Assembly: GCA_019055375.1 (NCBI GenBank)
Contig: JAHQIW010006428.1
Location: 124,001-188,000 of the forward strand
Reading direction: 5' to 3'
Length of the DNA stretch: 64,000 nucleotides
Source: Parelaphostrongylus tenuis
Lineage: Eukaryota; Nematoda; Chromadorea; Rhabditida; Metastrongylidae
Shown here: one piece after another, positions 32,395 to 44,700 of the stretch
Numbering within the stretch: position 1 is the first letter of the stretch
How the letters are laid out: every line of letters starts with the position of its first letter
Translations under genes and position numbers: made by a program
Notes under the pieces: generated by a model
What the model was told of the DNA's origin: nothing
Databases searched by the model: none
The model's input: the letters and a program-made list of their open reading frames with translations, nothing else

Positions 32395-32655
32395 ATCAAA
32401 TAAAATGAATTCTATTTGATCATGCAATACCCAATATGTCTCAACGTGAATGGGTTCAATGTCTATACAGATCACCTGGAACAGACCGTTGACGGTTGGT
32501 TGCTGACGGATAGATGCGTTGCATCGTAAAAAGAGTGATGGCAAAACGGGCGCCACTAGTGCAACGGGTTGGAGCACGCGCTGCCGGTTAGTGTAAAATG
32601 CGGCTTCGAGTTGCGCCTGAGGCAGTAGTTTGGACATCACTCTACATCACTGAGT
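32395..32655 (-). repeat. FB-T-related repeat arm, right of RTE fragment
   Basis: Inverted counterpart of 31495-31760. GTTGACGGTTGGTTGCTGAC and GATAGATGCGTTGCATCG mirror the left arm. Ends with CATCACTCTACATCACTGAG, a terminus also present near 32240. Confidence 0.65.
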
Positions 32656-35351
32656 AAGCGAAAATTGCATTAGTCTGCTTTGAATGATTAATGAGTCCTT
32701 TCATTACACTTTATAGTGGATATTTTACAAAGGTTGGAAAGATGCTGGAACAATGTGAAGCACATGTATCTTGTAGAAACAGAGGTGACCAATACAATAT
32801 CAGGAAAACCGAATTACAATGCGGAAAATATATTTAAATGGCCGTATCACCTCTTGAAACTGGTATATAACTCGCTGCATGTTAGACGGAAAGGAAGACG
32901 TCTTTAACCGTTTGAGTACGACCGAGACACAACACTAATCCCCCCTCGATGTGCTCCTTAAGCAATCCGTAATGCCGGGTGGTTAGTAATGCCGGACACG
33001 GCGAATGATGTTAATGATTTCATCTCCGTCCTTGACGCTTCGCAAAGACTTATTTGGTGCGGAGCCGTGTATTGAAGCTTCTCCTACAGGGGTGATTATA
33101 GCAAAGAAAAGCTGCGTTCTTTTACAAATCACAATTTTTTGACACGATTCGTAGATCCATGTGGGTAACAACGGAAACAACGCACAAGTTTCGCCAAACT
33201 GTTTGCATCCACTCCTATAAAAGTTCTTTCAAAGATTATGAATATTTTTTCCAATTCGCCTTTTACAATATCACCGAGTGAAAAAACGGTGGATTTGCGA
33301 AGTTACCTCATAGAGCCACGTTTCTTATTGAAATGTAGTGAATTGATTACAAATGAGCGTTTTTTGCTATAATAAATATGTCTGTAGAACGACCTTCAAT
33401 ACTTATCTACACTAAGAGATCTGCTATGAAGCGTCTTGATAGATAATCAAATCAGAGACCTTCTTCCAAATGGCTGGCAATCATTAATCACTCGACACTA
33501 CGCTCTATTCGCCGCACGGCGAGACGGGATTGGCGGTCTGTCTCTGTCGAACTCAAAAGATTTATGTGATAATACTTTCGCTCCTTGATGCACGAGCCTC
33601 GATGAGAAACAAAGAGAGAAAAATTTTCTGTGTGAATGAGGAACTGGGAATCCCTTTCATTTAATAGACTTATTGCATTGAAAACGAATAGTATTCAGCG
33701 TGTGCTGTGCTCAGAGTTAGAAGGCGATTTTTTTTTCGAGCACGGAATCATTTATGGTTCATTAAGGACGCTGCGATTTCTTGGAATACGGCGGAAAACA
33801 TCCTAACAAATGATTTTATTGAACAAAATACATTATCTTCACCGAAATTTTGTTTGCACTTTAGTGTTGCGTAAGTTTCTACGTACTAAAATCTCAACAA
33901 CTCTTAACGATAGCAAAAGTAATAGAGTTTCATGGAGTTCATTTATGTGTGATTTCAGATCTTATTGCTGACTTGCTAGATATGAAGTGTGTGAAGATTT
34001 TCCCAAATGAGAATGTGCATATTTTATCATATCTTCCCTAATGTCTTCCACATTTGGCGGCGTTGAAAATGCGACCAGACTCAAATGAGATACACTCTTG
34101 CAGGCCTCGACTGCCTTTATTCCCAGCTTTTTCAAATCTTACTGCCTATGTTAGACAACTATTCTATGATGGAAACCTATCTTTTTTCTGGATCATCGAC
34201 TGGCACCACGTGGATAATAACTTCAGACGGTGACTTCAAACTTCCCAAAACGAAGCAGTCATCAGGGTATTCAAAACGTGAATGAAGCCACTTTTCCGGC
34301 CTCTTGCCGGCTCTATACATTTATCTAACCTCGATTATTTCTTTATGGCTCATGCTGATATGTCGAATCTTGTTGATTTTGAAGCTTTCATCCCTGCTAT
34401 GAGTAGAAGCGACTCCTAAAGCTGTCAATCGTTGTGAGATTCTCTTTCATTTTTACTATTTCTTGATCTGTTTTCTACATGCCTATTTGCTCTCATTGAA
34501 TCTTTACTTTGATCTTTCAACAAAAATTTTGAAGTATGTCACATATTTCAAGTGTTCCGTATTTTCCGTCACATTTTTACAACTCTTTTGTAATTCGAGA
34601 TTTTCAAAGTAACTATCAAAAGTTGAATAAATCATGTTGTTTCTGAGATTTGAAAATGGCTTACAAGCCCCTAACATTGGCACAATATCTATCAACTATC
34701 GGTGTAAGTCAACGTAGTTGAAAAGTGACTACTCAGCTTCAAATTTCGAGTAATTTATTTCTTACGCTTCATTTTAACAGGAAACAAATATGAGAAGAAA
34801 GCGTTCAGCACGAGATTTTACTCAGTATTCGACAGGGGCACCAGAGAACTGCGCTTCAACAAATTCTACTACGAACTTATGTGCAATGGAAGAAATAACT
34901 TTTCACATTCGCTTTTTGAGTTCTTTCATAGTCTTTGATTCGATACATCAGACTTGCTCCTTTGATAACCCAAGGGAAGAAAAGTCGTAGGGGATTGAGC
35001 AGTTACCACGAAAATCCTTCTCAGGAAAGTGGGTTTCCAACCAATAGAGAACGACATAAACAATGTGAGGAGGAGAGTCACCATGCATGAATAAGATATT
35101 TTCCCAAGTACTGATAATTTGTCAGATTGCATACAGCAGCATACTTCGGCATCTATGGTTTCGCGGAGGGTAGACAGGCTCACATCGTACCGTCATTCTG
35201 AGTAGAACCTTCACTTTTCCACAAATAATGAGAGAATTTCCTTCTTTATTAGATGTCGAGAAGACTTTTGTTCTTGTCATAAATTGCAGTTCTTGAACAA
35301 TCTGTATTACTTCTGAGACACTGGAATAAGAAGTGCGGCTGTTTTTCAGTA

Positions 35352-36864
35352 TCAGTTACACACTACATTTGCACAAAAATTCCTCATCGCCTTTGGATCA
35401 ACTTGAACGTGTACTTCTTGAATGATTTTCCAAATTTTTGTGCTCGAACAATAGATCCTTAAACTTTGTAACGTATCTTCAGTGGGCATGATCCGGTAAT
35501 GTAATTCCAATCTCCAATTCCAATCGCGTTTGCAAGGCTTCCAAGTTCTGAACAAAGTGGTTAACGTGAAAAGTAATACAATGAAATTATTACCCATACA
35601 TTGAAGACATGTCAGTGATTATTCATTCAAAAAAAAATACTGTAGTACTTAAGTCTAGATGCAATCACAAGGATGCTGAGATACGAGCAAAACTCGGAAC
35701 CTCAGTTGAGCTGCGAGACCGCGTACCCTTTCTGACCTCTCATGTGCTAATCGCGGCGTCCACTTGAGGCTCGCTGATTCTGTGTGTGACGTTTGTTGAG
35801 ACCTTGAACGTAAGCATATTCACAGTACACCTCTCAATTTGGCAAAAATTCTCTAAAAATTATGATGTACCATTTCGTTTCGTTAATCATTCATTTCAAT
35901 TAATATCTAATCACTTTTCTTCTTACCTTTGTTGAGAACGGATGTCATTTAGGTCCTTCTTTCGCAAATTTGAATCCTCCAACGTCTGGTTCAACGTCGT
36001 CACCAAATTTGAAGTTTGTGACCATTCCTATGATTAGGCAATCATGCAAACAGTTTGGCTGCTTTCGCGTACTTACACTTTTACTTATATACTTATACTT
36101 ACATAGAATGCTGTCCTTTCTGACAATTTCCATTCACAACATGTCCAATCTCTGGACTATCTTTTACGGTTTGGGCTTCATTTATCAACAGTGCTGTATT
36201 ATTCGAAACGTCAATTCTATCCGGAGAACTGTATGTGTTACGTGAACGTAAATTTGTTGAATGTGAGGCAATGACGGGTGATCTTCTGACGCATTTGCCG
36301 ATGATGAGCTGAGTTCCAAAATATAAAACTATTAGTCAGCATTCAATTCGCAATATATATCATTTGTCACCGAGGGTGCGTGTGGCGCAATAGTCAGGGG
36401 TGCATTGCGAGGCAAACGTGATTGATGGTTCGATTCCGCACCCAGACTCACCAGTCCTTCCATCCCTCCAGGGTCGCCGAATTGCTAACGGAATCTTATC
36501 AGAGGATAGCACCACTGGTTTGATGCGTAGGTGAGCCACAGCGAATCATTGTAAAGGCCAGATATGCGCCCAATTCCCTCTGGCAACTCTTAATAGAGTC
36601 GAATGCATGGCCTGTCCCTCAGAGATTCATCGGCACCAAGAGTATAATTCTGTTATTCTTAGCCACCGTGCTGTATAAAGTTCCGCGTTCTTTGGCATAC
36701 CTTCTTGTCACCTCGAGCACTCACGGCTGACTAGTAAAATCTGTATTCTTTTGGAAGCTGTCTGAAACGCAAAATGAAACTTGGACAAGTTCTTTGTCAT
36801 CAATTGCAGTGAGCATCAAGATTTCTAAATTCGATGCTCTTTCTTGTTCAGAGACGGAGGACAT
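35352..36864 (-). pseudogene. Exon-like segments of an unidentified, possibly decayed, partly coiled-coil gene
   Basis: Three minus-strand segments have good splice context. 36725-36864: ATG, 46 codons starting MSSVSEQERASNLEIL, donor CC|GTGAGT. 36103-36308: acceptor AACTCAG, 68 open codons containing VSNNTALLINEAQ, donor AT|GTAAGT. 35927-36027: acceptor AATCATAG, 33 codons of heptad-like sequence (LNQTLEDSNLRKKDLNDI), donor AG|GTAAGA. A further coiled-coil-like segment follows acceptor TTTGTTCAG at about 35548 (NLEALQTRLELEI) but needs frameshifts to continue. Reading phases do not join, so either boundaries are wrong or the gene is dead. The layout, coiled coil then a small globular piece, is faintly like kinetochore Spc25; this is not an identification. 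Confidence 0.3.
36383..36650 (+). repeat. SINE-H copy, plus strand
   Basis: Head GTGTGGCGCAATAGTCAGGG, B-box GATGGTTCGATTCCGC, then CCTTCCATCCCTCCAGGGTC, GCCAGATATGCGCCC and tail GAATGCATGGCCTGTCCCTC. Lies just upstream of the exon-like segment at 36103-36308. Confidence 0.7.
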
Positions 36865-37024
36865 GGATTCTCATATTCATGTCAAGCATACCATCCAGAT
36901 ATACATCACGCTTAGAAGAACAACCTTGTATGTTATCTGAAAATAGGCGCAGTCGCCTATATGTTCTTTAGGAGCTTCAGATTATATGGCGTGGAGATGA
37001 TTCCCATACCAGAAGTTTCTGTGA

Positions 37025-37522
37025 ATGTTATCTGGAGCTCAAGAATTAACGATAGGAGGCATTAAAAGGGAATCAGGCACGCTCAATTACAAAAACTATC
37101 TCAAACTTTGGAGAGGTGAAGGAATTATGATTTGGGAATCCGACTCGGGAAAGTCGGCAGCGATTCGAGTGAGTGATTTCGCACAGTTGTCTAATATGTC
37201 AGGAATCCAACATAGTGTCATTTATGTCACGATTACAACGACCATCACCAGTACTACACACTTGGATTTCTCATTAGCTCACAATGTTTATTCGAACACT
37301 GAACAGCATTGTTATCCCATGTTGGACTACAGTGTAAGTAATGTTCCACGAATTAGAATGATACCTAGGCATATTGAGCCTTCATCATTATGTGAAGAAT
37401 ATCAGCGTTGTTTTTTTGAAAATCGAAACTTTATCTTGCATATAATCACCACAATCATTTCATCACCGTTTTACACTTCCAATAACAATAGAACGTTATC
37501 GAATCGTTTAAAAGCTAAGTGA
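37025..37522 (+). other. 165-codon open frame of unknown nature
   Basis: Longest unexplained plus-strand open frame in the intergenic region. The product is mixed hydrophilic with no signal peptide, membrane helix or motif I recognise, and contains VTITTTITSTTH. A coding origin (transposon remnant or single-exon gene) is possible but unsupported by context; no polyadenylation signal close by. Confidence 0.2.
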
Positions 37523-38504
37523 TAAGCAATTTTGATTAACTAGGGCGTTCTTGCTCAAGAATAAATTACCTTCATTGGACACACTACATGTTTAGAATTC
37601 AAGGTTTCGTCATCATACAAGGATAGCACAGAACCCTCCGACTGATGTACTTGTGTAGTTGGTGTATAGAAGATGTAATTTGAAAAATCATTTCGAGCTT
37701 GACAGGAAAAAGTACTTAGTTCAGAGAATCTACGATATTACTCAAGTATTCAGTTTCATGAAGCTAATAATAGGGATTCGATTGTCCCATGTAGTTGTTC
37801 GAAAATTAAATATGGTGCTGTCTGTCGAGCTGTTTAAAGTCAATGGAATAAACACATAGATTCTAACGACAGCCGTTGCTTCAGAGCTGTCAATGAAAGT
37901 CTCTTAAGAGCTTTCAATTATCACCACGATTGTCGACGTGATAATCGGATTTGCCAGTGCCAAGCAAAACCACGGAACAGCAATATTCTTACGCTTACGA
38001 GTGAGCATAATCCGTTGGGAAATTGTAGCATGATTCGGAGACTAATGAAGTTTTTCCCGGAAGTTGCTTTAGCCATTCATCGCTTGATATCAACATAGAT
38101 GGTAAAGAAGGTTGAAGTGACGAACCTTCGCATAAGAGTTACCATGTGAACTGGTCGCAATGCTTCGTGAGAAATGTCGATCACGTTAGTTTTTACTCTC
38201 CGTCATCTAAGCGTTGGCGTATTGATGCTCAGACTCATTTACTAAATTCAAAACAGTTCTATCCAACATGAAAATGGCGCAGATAGAGAACCCATGCAGT
38301 TCCTCAAAACAACATAGGACCACACAGTCATTTCAGACCACTTGCGAAAAATGTAAATTCATGACAATGCGTAAAATGCAAAACTGACAGACGTTTTCGA
38401 TAGCGGCAAATGAACATATCGCAGTTCACACTTTACTTTACTGAGTGCAATGAGGGAAAATCGATTAAGCGCTGTTAGTTCTCCAAGATAGGATCCTAAT
38501 TCTC

Positions 38505-38857
38505 TAACCCCTTCGGGGCCGTGGACCCACATTCTCCGTGTCCCTAACAGCGTGGCGACGGTGGCCGGTCTGCTACACCTCCCCCGCATCTCTAGCCGCT
38601 TGTGTGGGAACATATTGGATATATTGTCTTATTTCAACTGTATTATTTTGTTACTTCCCTACGCTACGTCACGTATAAATATGTTGTTATAAGTAGGGAA
38701 ATAAAACAATAATATAATTAAAATAACACAATAATACATTCAGTGCGTTCCCGCGTTGGAGATTAGAGATGCGGAGAGGTAAAACAAAGTATCAAGCGCT
38801 ATCGCACTGGTGGTTCAAGATGCAGAGGGGGTGGACCCGCTGTCCCGAAAGGGCTAA
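38505..38857. mobile_element. MITE-G copy 3
   Basis: Begins TAACCCCTTCGGGGCCGTGG with GACCCA and ends GGTGGACCCGCTGTCCCGAA then GGGCTAA. A second inverted block (CTCCCCCGCATCTCTAG facing AGAGATGCGGAGAGG) lies inside, so the whole element folds back. Confidence 0.7.
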
Positions 38858-39004
38858 AATTGTGATGTTCCTTTCACTTTTTTGAGCTAGGATTATGGAA
38901 CGACGGAACATGATGATATTCTTCAATGGTTCTTTTACTTAGTCAAAAACGAATGATGAAGCAATCCCTTTTGCAGGACAAGAATATTTCAAAAGAGTGC
39001 TAAC

Positions 39005-39570
39005 AATCATTCGAAAGCTGGAATCTTTTGCAACTGCGCTACGCGTTTTTTCAAAACTCTTTTCCAACGTTGTAACATTCAAAATCAAGTTATGGTTTAC
39101 ATCCGCCGCTTGCTTTTACTTTCTTTGGTGGAAGCATGAAGTATATGAACGCGTAGAAGAAATCCCGTAGTATCAGAATCATTTGATTTATACGGTTTTT
39201 CCCGAGGTGATTCCTAAGTAAATAACAAAAAATTTCACGTTACATGTCATGTGTAATGCATTAGCGCAATTCATCGTTCGCCTTGCTAGAACCACGGGTA
39301 CCCGTTCCCACCCCTCCCCCTTTTTTTGGCTCCCTCTCCTTCTTACCGTAGATTAGCACGAAAAACAACTGCCAGCGTATGTGAACTCAATTCTGTTTCC
39401 CCTGCTACACTGCAGTCAAACGCTCTTTCCAGAAATGAAGCACGCGTTGGAATCACCGATACATCGAACGGTGTACTCTTAGTACCCGGGAGCGGTTGTG
39501 TCCTGCGTAAAATATATGCGTGTGGAACATAGATGTTTTCTTCTTTTCACAGCGTTAAAAAAACCTTATT
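39005..39570 (-). repeat. MITE-A copy, minus strand
   Basis: Near full-length copy matching 4565-5110. Starts with ATTCGAAAGCTGGAATC; the core on the minus strand has CCAACGCGTGCTTCATTTC and ends with a TGTTCCACACGCATAT-type block. The 68-codon plus-strand frame inside is not conserved in other copies. Confidence 0.65.
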
Positions 39571-40194
39571 CAAAAAACGACCACGTAGCGGAGTAGACAG
39601 GAATAGCAGCATTTGAATGATCACTAGAAGTGCAATGAAAATTCTCTGTGCAGCGAAAGGGGTCGTTTCTTCATTTGTTGGCGGATAATGGAAAAGAACT
39701 TCTTATATATATTGTAGACTCTTGCTTCTGCTGGCACTTGCCTGAGAATTTGAAAAACCCTCATTTTGTCTCTACTTTTGTCAGTAATGCAATTCCTGAC
39801 AGATTTGAAAGTAGATAAATTTTTCATGAATATTGTCTGTGAAACCACAATTACACTGATCCACTCTTGAAAAAATTGCCGGCTACTACTTGTGAGCCAG
39901 CTGTGGCTCCACATTATCAGTACTCTTACAGCTGATATGGACGAATTTATTCAACCTATTATAAACGATCTATCTTTATGGCAATCATTAATGTCCACTG
40001 AATGGATTATAGTTCCAAATGATGTTATCAAAACAAAAGGAATATAGCATGATCAGTTATCACAGGCACTTTTTGTAGTTTTCACAGTTTGACAACTTTT
40101 GAAAAACGTTTATCGGCCAAAGACAGATAAAAAGAAATTGTGATACCCATATTGACACCCCGTTCGTTGTGATGTCAATTTTTACTTAGCACAT

Positions 40195-40312
40195 TGGAGA
40201 CGATGAACCCACAGCACGAGGCACTAGCCACAGCGGGCTGCTTACCACCGGCCTCCCAAGCGCGCGACGGGACGCGCCTAGTGCTGTGGGTCCATAGTCC
40301 CCAATGTGTTAA
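40195..40312. mobile_element. MITE-G copy 4, in the NEMF 3' untranslated region
   Basis: Short 118-bp palindrome: the left end has TTAGCACATTGGAGACGATG with AACCCACAGCACGAGGC, and the right end has the mirror form ending CCCCAATGTGTTAA. The centre holds GGCCTCCCAAGCGCGCGACG. It begins 36 bases after the NEMF stop codon and is likely transcribed with that gene. Confidence 0.7.
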
Positions 40313-40348
40313 GAGGGAATGAAAGACGCGTATTTGATGTACTCAATG

Positions 40349-41688
40349 TCACTTAGCGTATAAATGAGGGGCCAAAACACGACTTCCTTTGGGGATATTA
40401 CGGCAGGCGTTTTCGTTGCCAACTAGGGCGCGTATCAGTGCTTTCTCGCGAGGATCACCGTGCTCCACGCGCTGAAAAACAGTACATAGTACGACAAAAC
40501 GAGTGATATTCAATACACAATAAGGAAAATCATTTACACACATTCGATGGAAGATACTTACCAGAAAAAGATCAAGAGCAGCCTTACCAGCTTTGTTTTT
40601 TCTAGCAGTACCTGGAGTGATTTTGACCTTGTACTTGAACTTACTCAAAGCCTGAAACCGAGGACTTAGATTAAGGTTAACTAGGATCGAACGATTGTAA
40701 AAACTCTACCTGATAAGGACCAACCATAGTCAAGGCATAAAGTAATACGTCATCACGAAGAGGGTTATTGACTAGTTGAGATATAAGGCCTAAACAACTC
40801 GTGGTAGCAAAGTAATTATAACAATACAATATATACTGATTTGTGATTTTCACCAGCCTTCACTATCTTCGGCCACGGCCATTTCCTTTTCTTCATCGTC
40901 ATCAATACCTTGATTTTCTTCCCCAGTGTTCTCGTCTTTTATACAAAGCTTTGTAATTAGTGTTGAAGGATCAGGTTCCGGGATTCTATTATCATTACAT
41001 TTGTTGACATTCTGTAAACAAAACATGAAGGCAGACATATATCATCAAACAGTAATAAACATCGAACCTGGTCAAACTCAATGTCCAAAGGTTTTTCGGT
41101 ATTAAGACTTGAGATTTCCTCTAATGATCCACTATCGTTAACAATGGCCTTTTTCGTGTCCTTAATATCCTCCGTAACCGACCGGTCTGCCGTTCTTCTA
41201 TCAGTCTTTATGTCTGGTTTCTTGGTATTGTTCATTGGTTCCTCCTTGATGTTATCTGAAATGTATCAGTTATTCGACTTTTCTACCATGCCCTGCAAAA
41301 ACTCAATTTAAGATCAATACAAGCAACCACAGACGATACCTTTACATCCTAGTATAGCGAGCCGCATTTCACGCTCGTCGTCGTCCTGATCACGATATTT
41401 TTTGCGGATTTTATCCAATTTATGCTTTCGAATATTTTTGCCCTTTTTAGCCGCATTCGCCTAGAAATTGTACTTACAGCAGGCGACAGCAAAATCTTTC
41501 AAAATTACTGAAGAACCTTGCGCTCTTCTTCAGCCTTCTTTTCCAAATATTTTTTCGTTTCCTTATCTTTACTGGATAAGTCTTTCTTGGGACGAGATTT
41601 GGTATCAAATGTGATAACGGAGTAATCTTTGGAATCCTCAACGTAACCACGAATAGTTGGGACGTTGAGCTGAAATAAGTAAATGCTC

Positions 41689-41735
<47 letters not shown>

Positions 41736-44700
41736 CATATATAAATAAGAAGAGAAACCTTACCTGTACATCGGGATAATCGCCGTCAACATCGTTATCA
41801 GGGGCAACACAGTGTTTCAAATTTTCTTCGTTTTTGAACTCATCTTCTTCCTCAACCTCGCCCTCTTCAACAGTCTCATGGTCACCTTCGGACGACAGAG
41901 AATGTACATTCCAAAATAGAAAAGCAATTGATTATAATGTTCAATTAAACATAAAAGTACTCAAATACTACCAGTGTCTGCTGATTTCTGTTTGTAACGC
42001 TAACTTCATCGACCCGAAATAGAATCCCAAAACCAAGCTGGAGCGGACTACACGGCATAAAGTTCTTTTTTCCTCTGATCATAAAGCTTCCATGTGTAAG
42101 ATATTCACCGGAAGGGGCAACTTTTGATACCTGTAGTGATAGAGTTTAAGAACTGATATCAATTGTAGAGGATAAAAATCACGACGTTGATCGATCCCTG
42201 AGGGATGCATGATACATTCGCCTTTATCGGCCAATTGAGGTAGCTGAATGCATATCTGGCCCTTACGATGACTCGTCGTGGCCTACCAATGTATCGATTC
42301 AGATTTGCTATCCTTCCAGACAAGTCTGCTACCATTTCATTGACTCCGAAGGAATAGAGGACTTGGTGAATTTTGAGCGAGAGATCGAACCTTCGAATAT
42401 TGATTGGTCGATTACATGAATACCGCAGAGCATCTCTAGCCACTGCGCTATATGCGCCCAGATAAAAATAGATAAGAGAAAGTAGAAAATCTCACCTGGT
42501 GGTCGTATACCCACCATGCGGCTGAAACAATCTGCGAAGTCCACGAACTCGAACAGCATACAGCCATTTGTGCAGCTTCTGTCATGGTTTTAGGAGGAAT
42601 AGGACCACCTCCTTTTTTGTTCCTAATCAGTATATGGCAATAAATCAACAAATAATCAAGATAGAACAATGTTAACGATGCGACAAAGTCTATTTTACAT
42701 TTTTAAATACCAGATTCCGAGTTAGCTCTACTTATTATACCAACTGAATATAACGTTCAGCAGACACTTCAAAATAAGCCTTATTTGAAGTGTGATGACA
42801 GAAATAGACCGAAAGCTTTCTCTGAACGAATAGAAGACACATGTCTTCAGAAACTTGGCTAATCGTTAAGTTCCTCTTGAATAGTAAAACTAGAACAACG
42901 ATTCACAAACAAAATACCTAATTATGACGGAAGCAGCACCATGGGCATCGGCATGGACGTAGATGTCTCCTGGTCGAAGGTATCTAAGCAAATCAATATG
43001 TTTTGAATCCACCTCAACCTGGACAGCTTTCTATGTAGAAAAATTTCAACTATCCGAATGTCTACCTCTTCACAAGAAGTTCGTTTTGCTCGGCATCGCG
43101 TCCGACAATCACCATGTATTTCTCGGACGAAATAAACCAAATGAACTTTTCAAACCACATTTCCTTCCGAACCTTTGCAGTATCCACGCGTAGGTGGACC
43201 TGGCAAAATTAAGTTATTTGTGATTTATTCATATGAATTCAAATTTAGATCTGTTTCAAATTCAGAACCGGGATAAAGAAGAACACGTGTGGCGCAGTGG
43301 TCAGAGGTGCTCTGCGACCCACACGGTCGATCAATCGATGGTTCAATCTCGTGCTCAAGATTAACAGTCCCTCTATCCCACCAAGGTCAATAATTTGTAC
43401 CACAAATGTTTGAGATAGCATAGCAGCACTAACATGATAAACTGCTAAGCCACGGTGAGTCACTGTAAAAGCCAGATATACCTTCAATCATCTCAAACAT
43501 AACTAAAACACTGAAGTCGACAGTGCGGCGCATCCCTCACAGACTGATCAACGCCGAGGTATTTGCCCTTTATAGGACGAAGGATAAACATCCAGTATTG
43601 TTCAATCCCTGGAAAATGCGTCGTGCGATCTTCTTCAATTTATTAGCTTAGTTTGAGGTGACTGACTGCATATCTGCTTTTTACAATCACTCACGGTGGC
43701 CTGCTGATGTCTATTAAGTGCTGCCATCTTCACAGATAAGTCTACTACCAAATCGCCCCGATTCCAGAGAAATGAAAGGCTTGATGAGCCGTGAGCGCGG
43801 GATCGATCCTATCTGTAATTCTACAAACTGTGATTATCATCGACGCCGGTGACTAAGCATGCAGCTGGCAAGCATTCCTTGTTCTCACATTTTCATGATG
43901 ATAACTGTGCAAGTGCAACCTTATGTTCTAAACTTCTGTTTCCTATCGGTTGTGAGTTTGAAATCCCTTGTTATTAGACATTTACAGAACAAATTGGTTT
44001 GCGTTATTCCTCTATAATGGGGAGGATTTTAATGGAGCGTTTCATTGGATAAAATGTTTGACGTCATGTTTATGAGCCCAATCCTAACACAATAGGCAGA
44101 GTTCCAACTACTTCTAGCACGTTCAATATCGCCCATGCGCACCTTCTTAGTCAACTTACTTATAATGAAACCGTATAACGTCGACCGTGTTCCACAGATA
44201 GGAGCGATAACGTCAAAGTCAATTACAATCATATGGATCAGAATCGCGAAGTGCAATCTTTTCCATAATTTTCTTCTAGTATCTGCTTTAGCAGATATGT
44301 TTACTACAGATAATACAGTCATGTGCCGTCAAATCGGCATTTTCAAACCGCTACTTCAACTCTATGTTTCGTCACTGCATTGAGATCTCAACGAATCCAA
44401 AGTCCACCTGAGACCAGTTGACTTCACTCATCTAAATGATGCTCAATTGAGTCGTCCTACTTTGAACAAAACTCACTGAAGCCTCTTCTATTCCAAGAAT
44501 ACACTAAAACTGCCAAGCTTTACAATGAGTTGTTAACTCTGTCAGACACTAACAGAGACGAAAATACCATATTTGACAGCTACATTGGAAAGTATGTCGA
44601 CTTTTGTGAAACATTCGATAATTCTGCCACTCCATTGGAAAACTTGGATCTCCTGTTAGATCTCTTGACTATGAACATATCAGTCGAGGTCTACACATTC

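Larger units (their letters stand above)
24845..40348. other. 15.5-kb intergenic region between phosphatase and NEMF genes
   Basis: No complete gene is assembled here. It holds poly-C and GGAC tracts, an AG-rich tandem repeat, FB-T foldbacks, SINE-H copies, an RTE 3' fragment, a small hairpin and the exon-like segments at 35352-36864 (all listed separately). Subregions 28000-29130 and 32656-34280 contain only diverged MITE-A-like pieces and AT-rich sequence. Confidence 0.5.

Noticed and set aside
40349..40648. Single 99-codon open frame as a stand-alone gene
   Set aside because: It reads through an intron joining NEMF exons 40562-40651 and 40349-40471.
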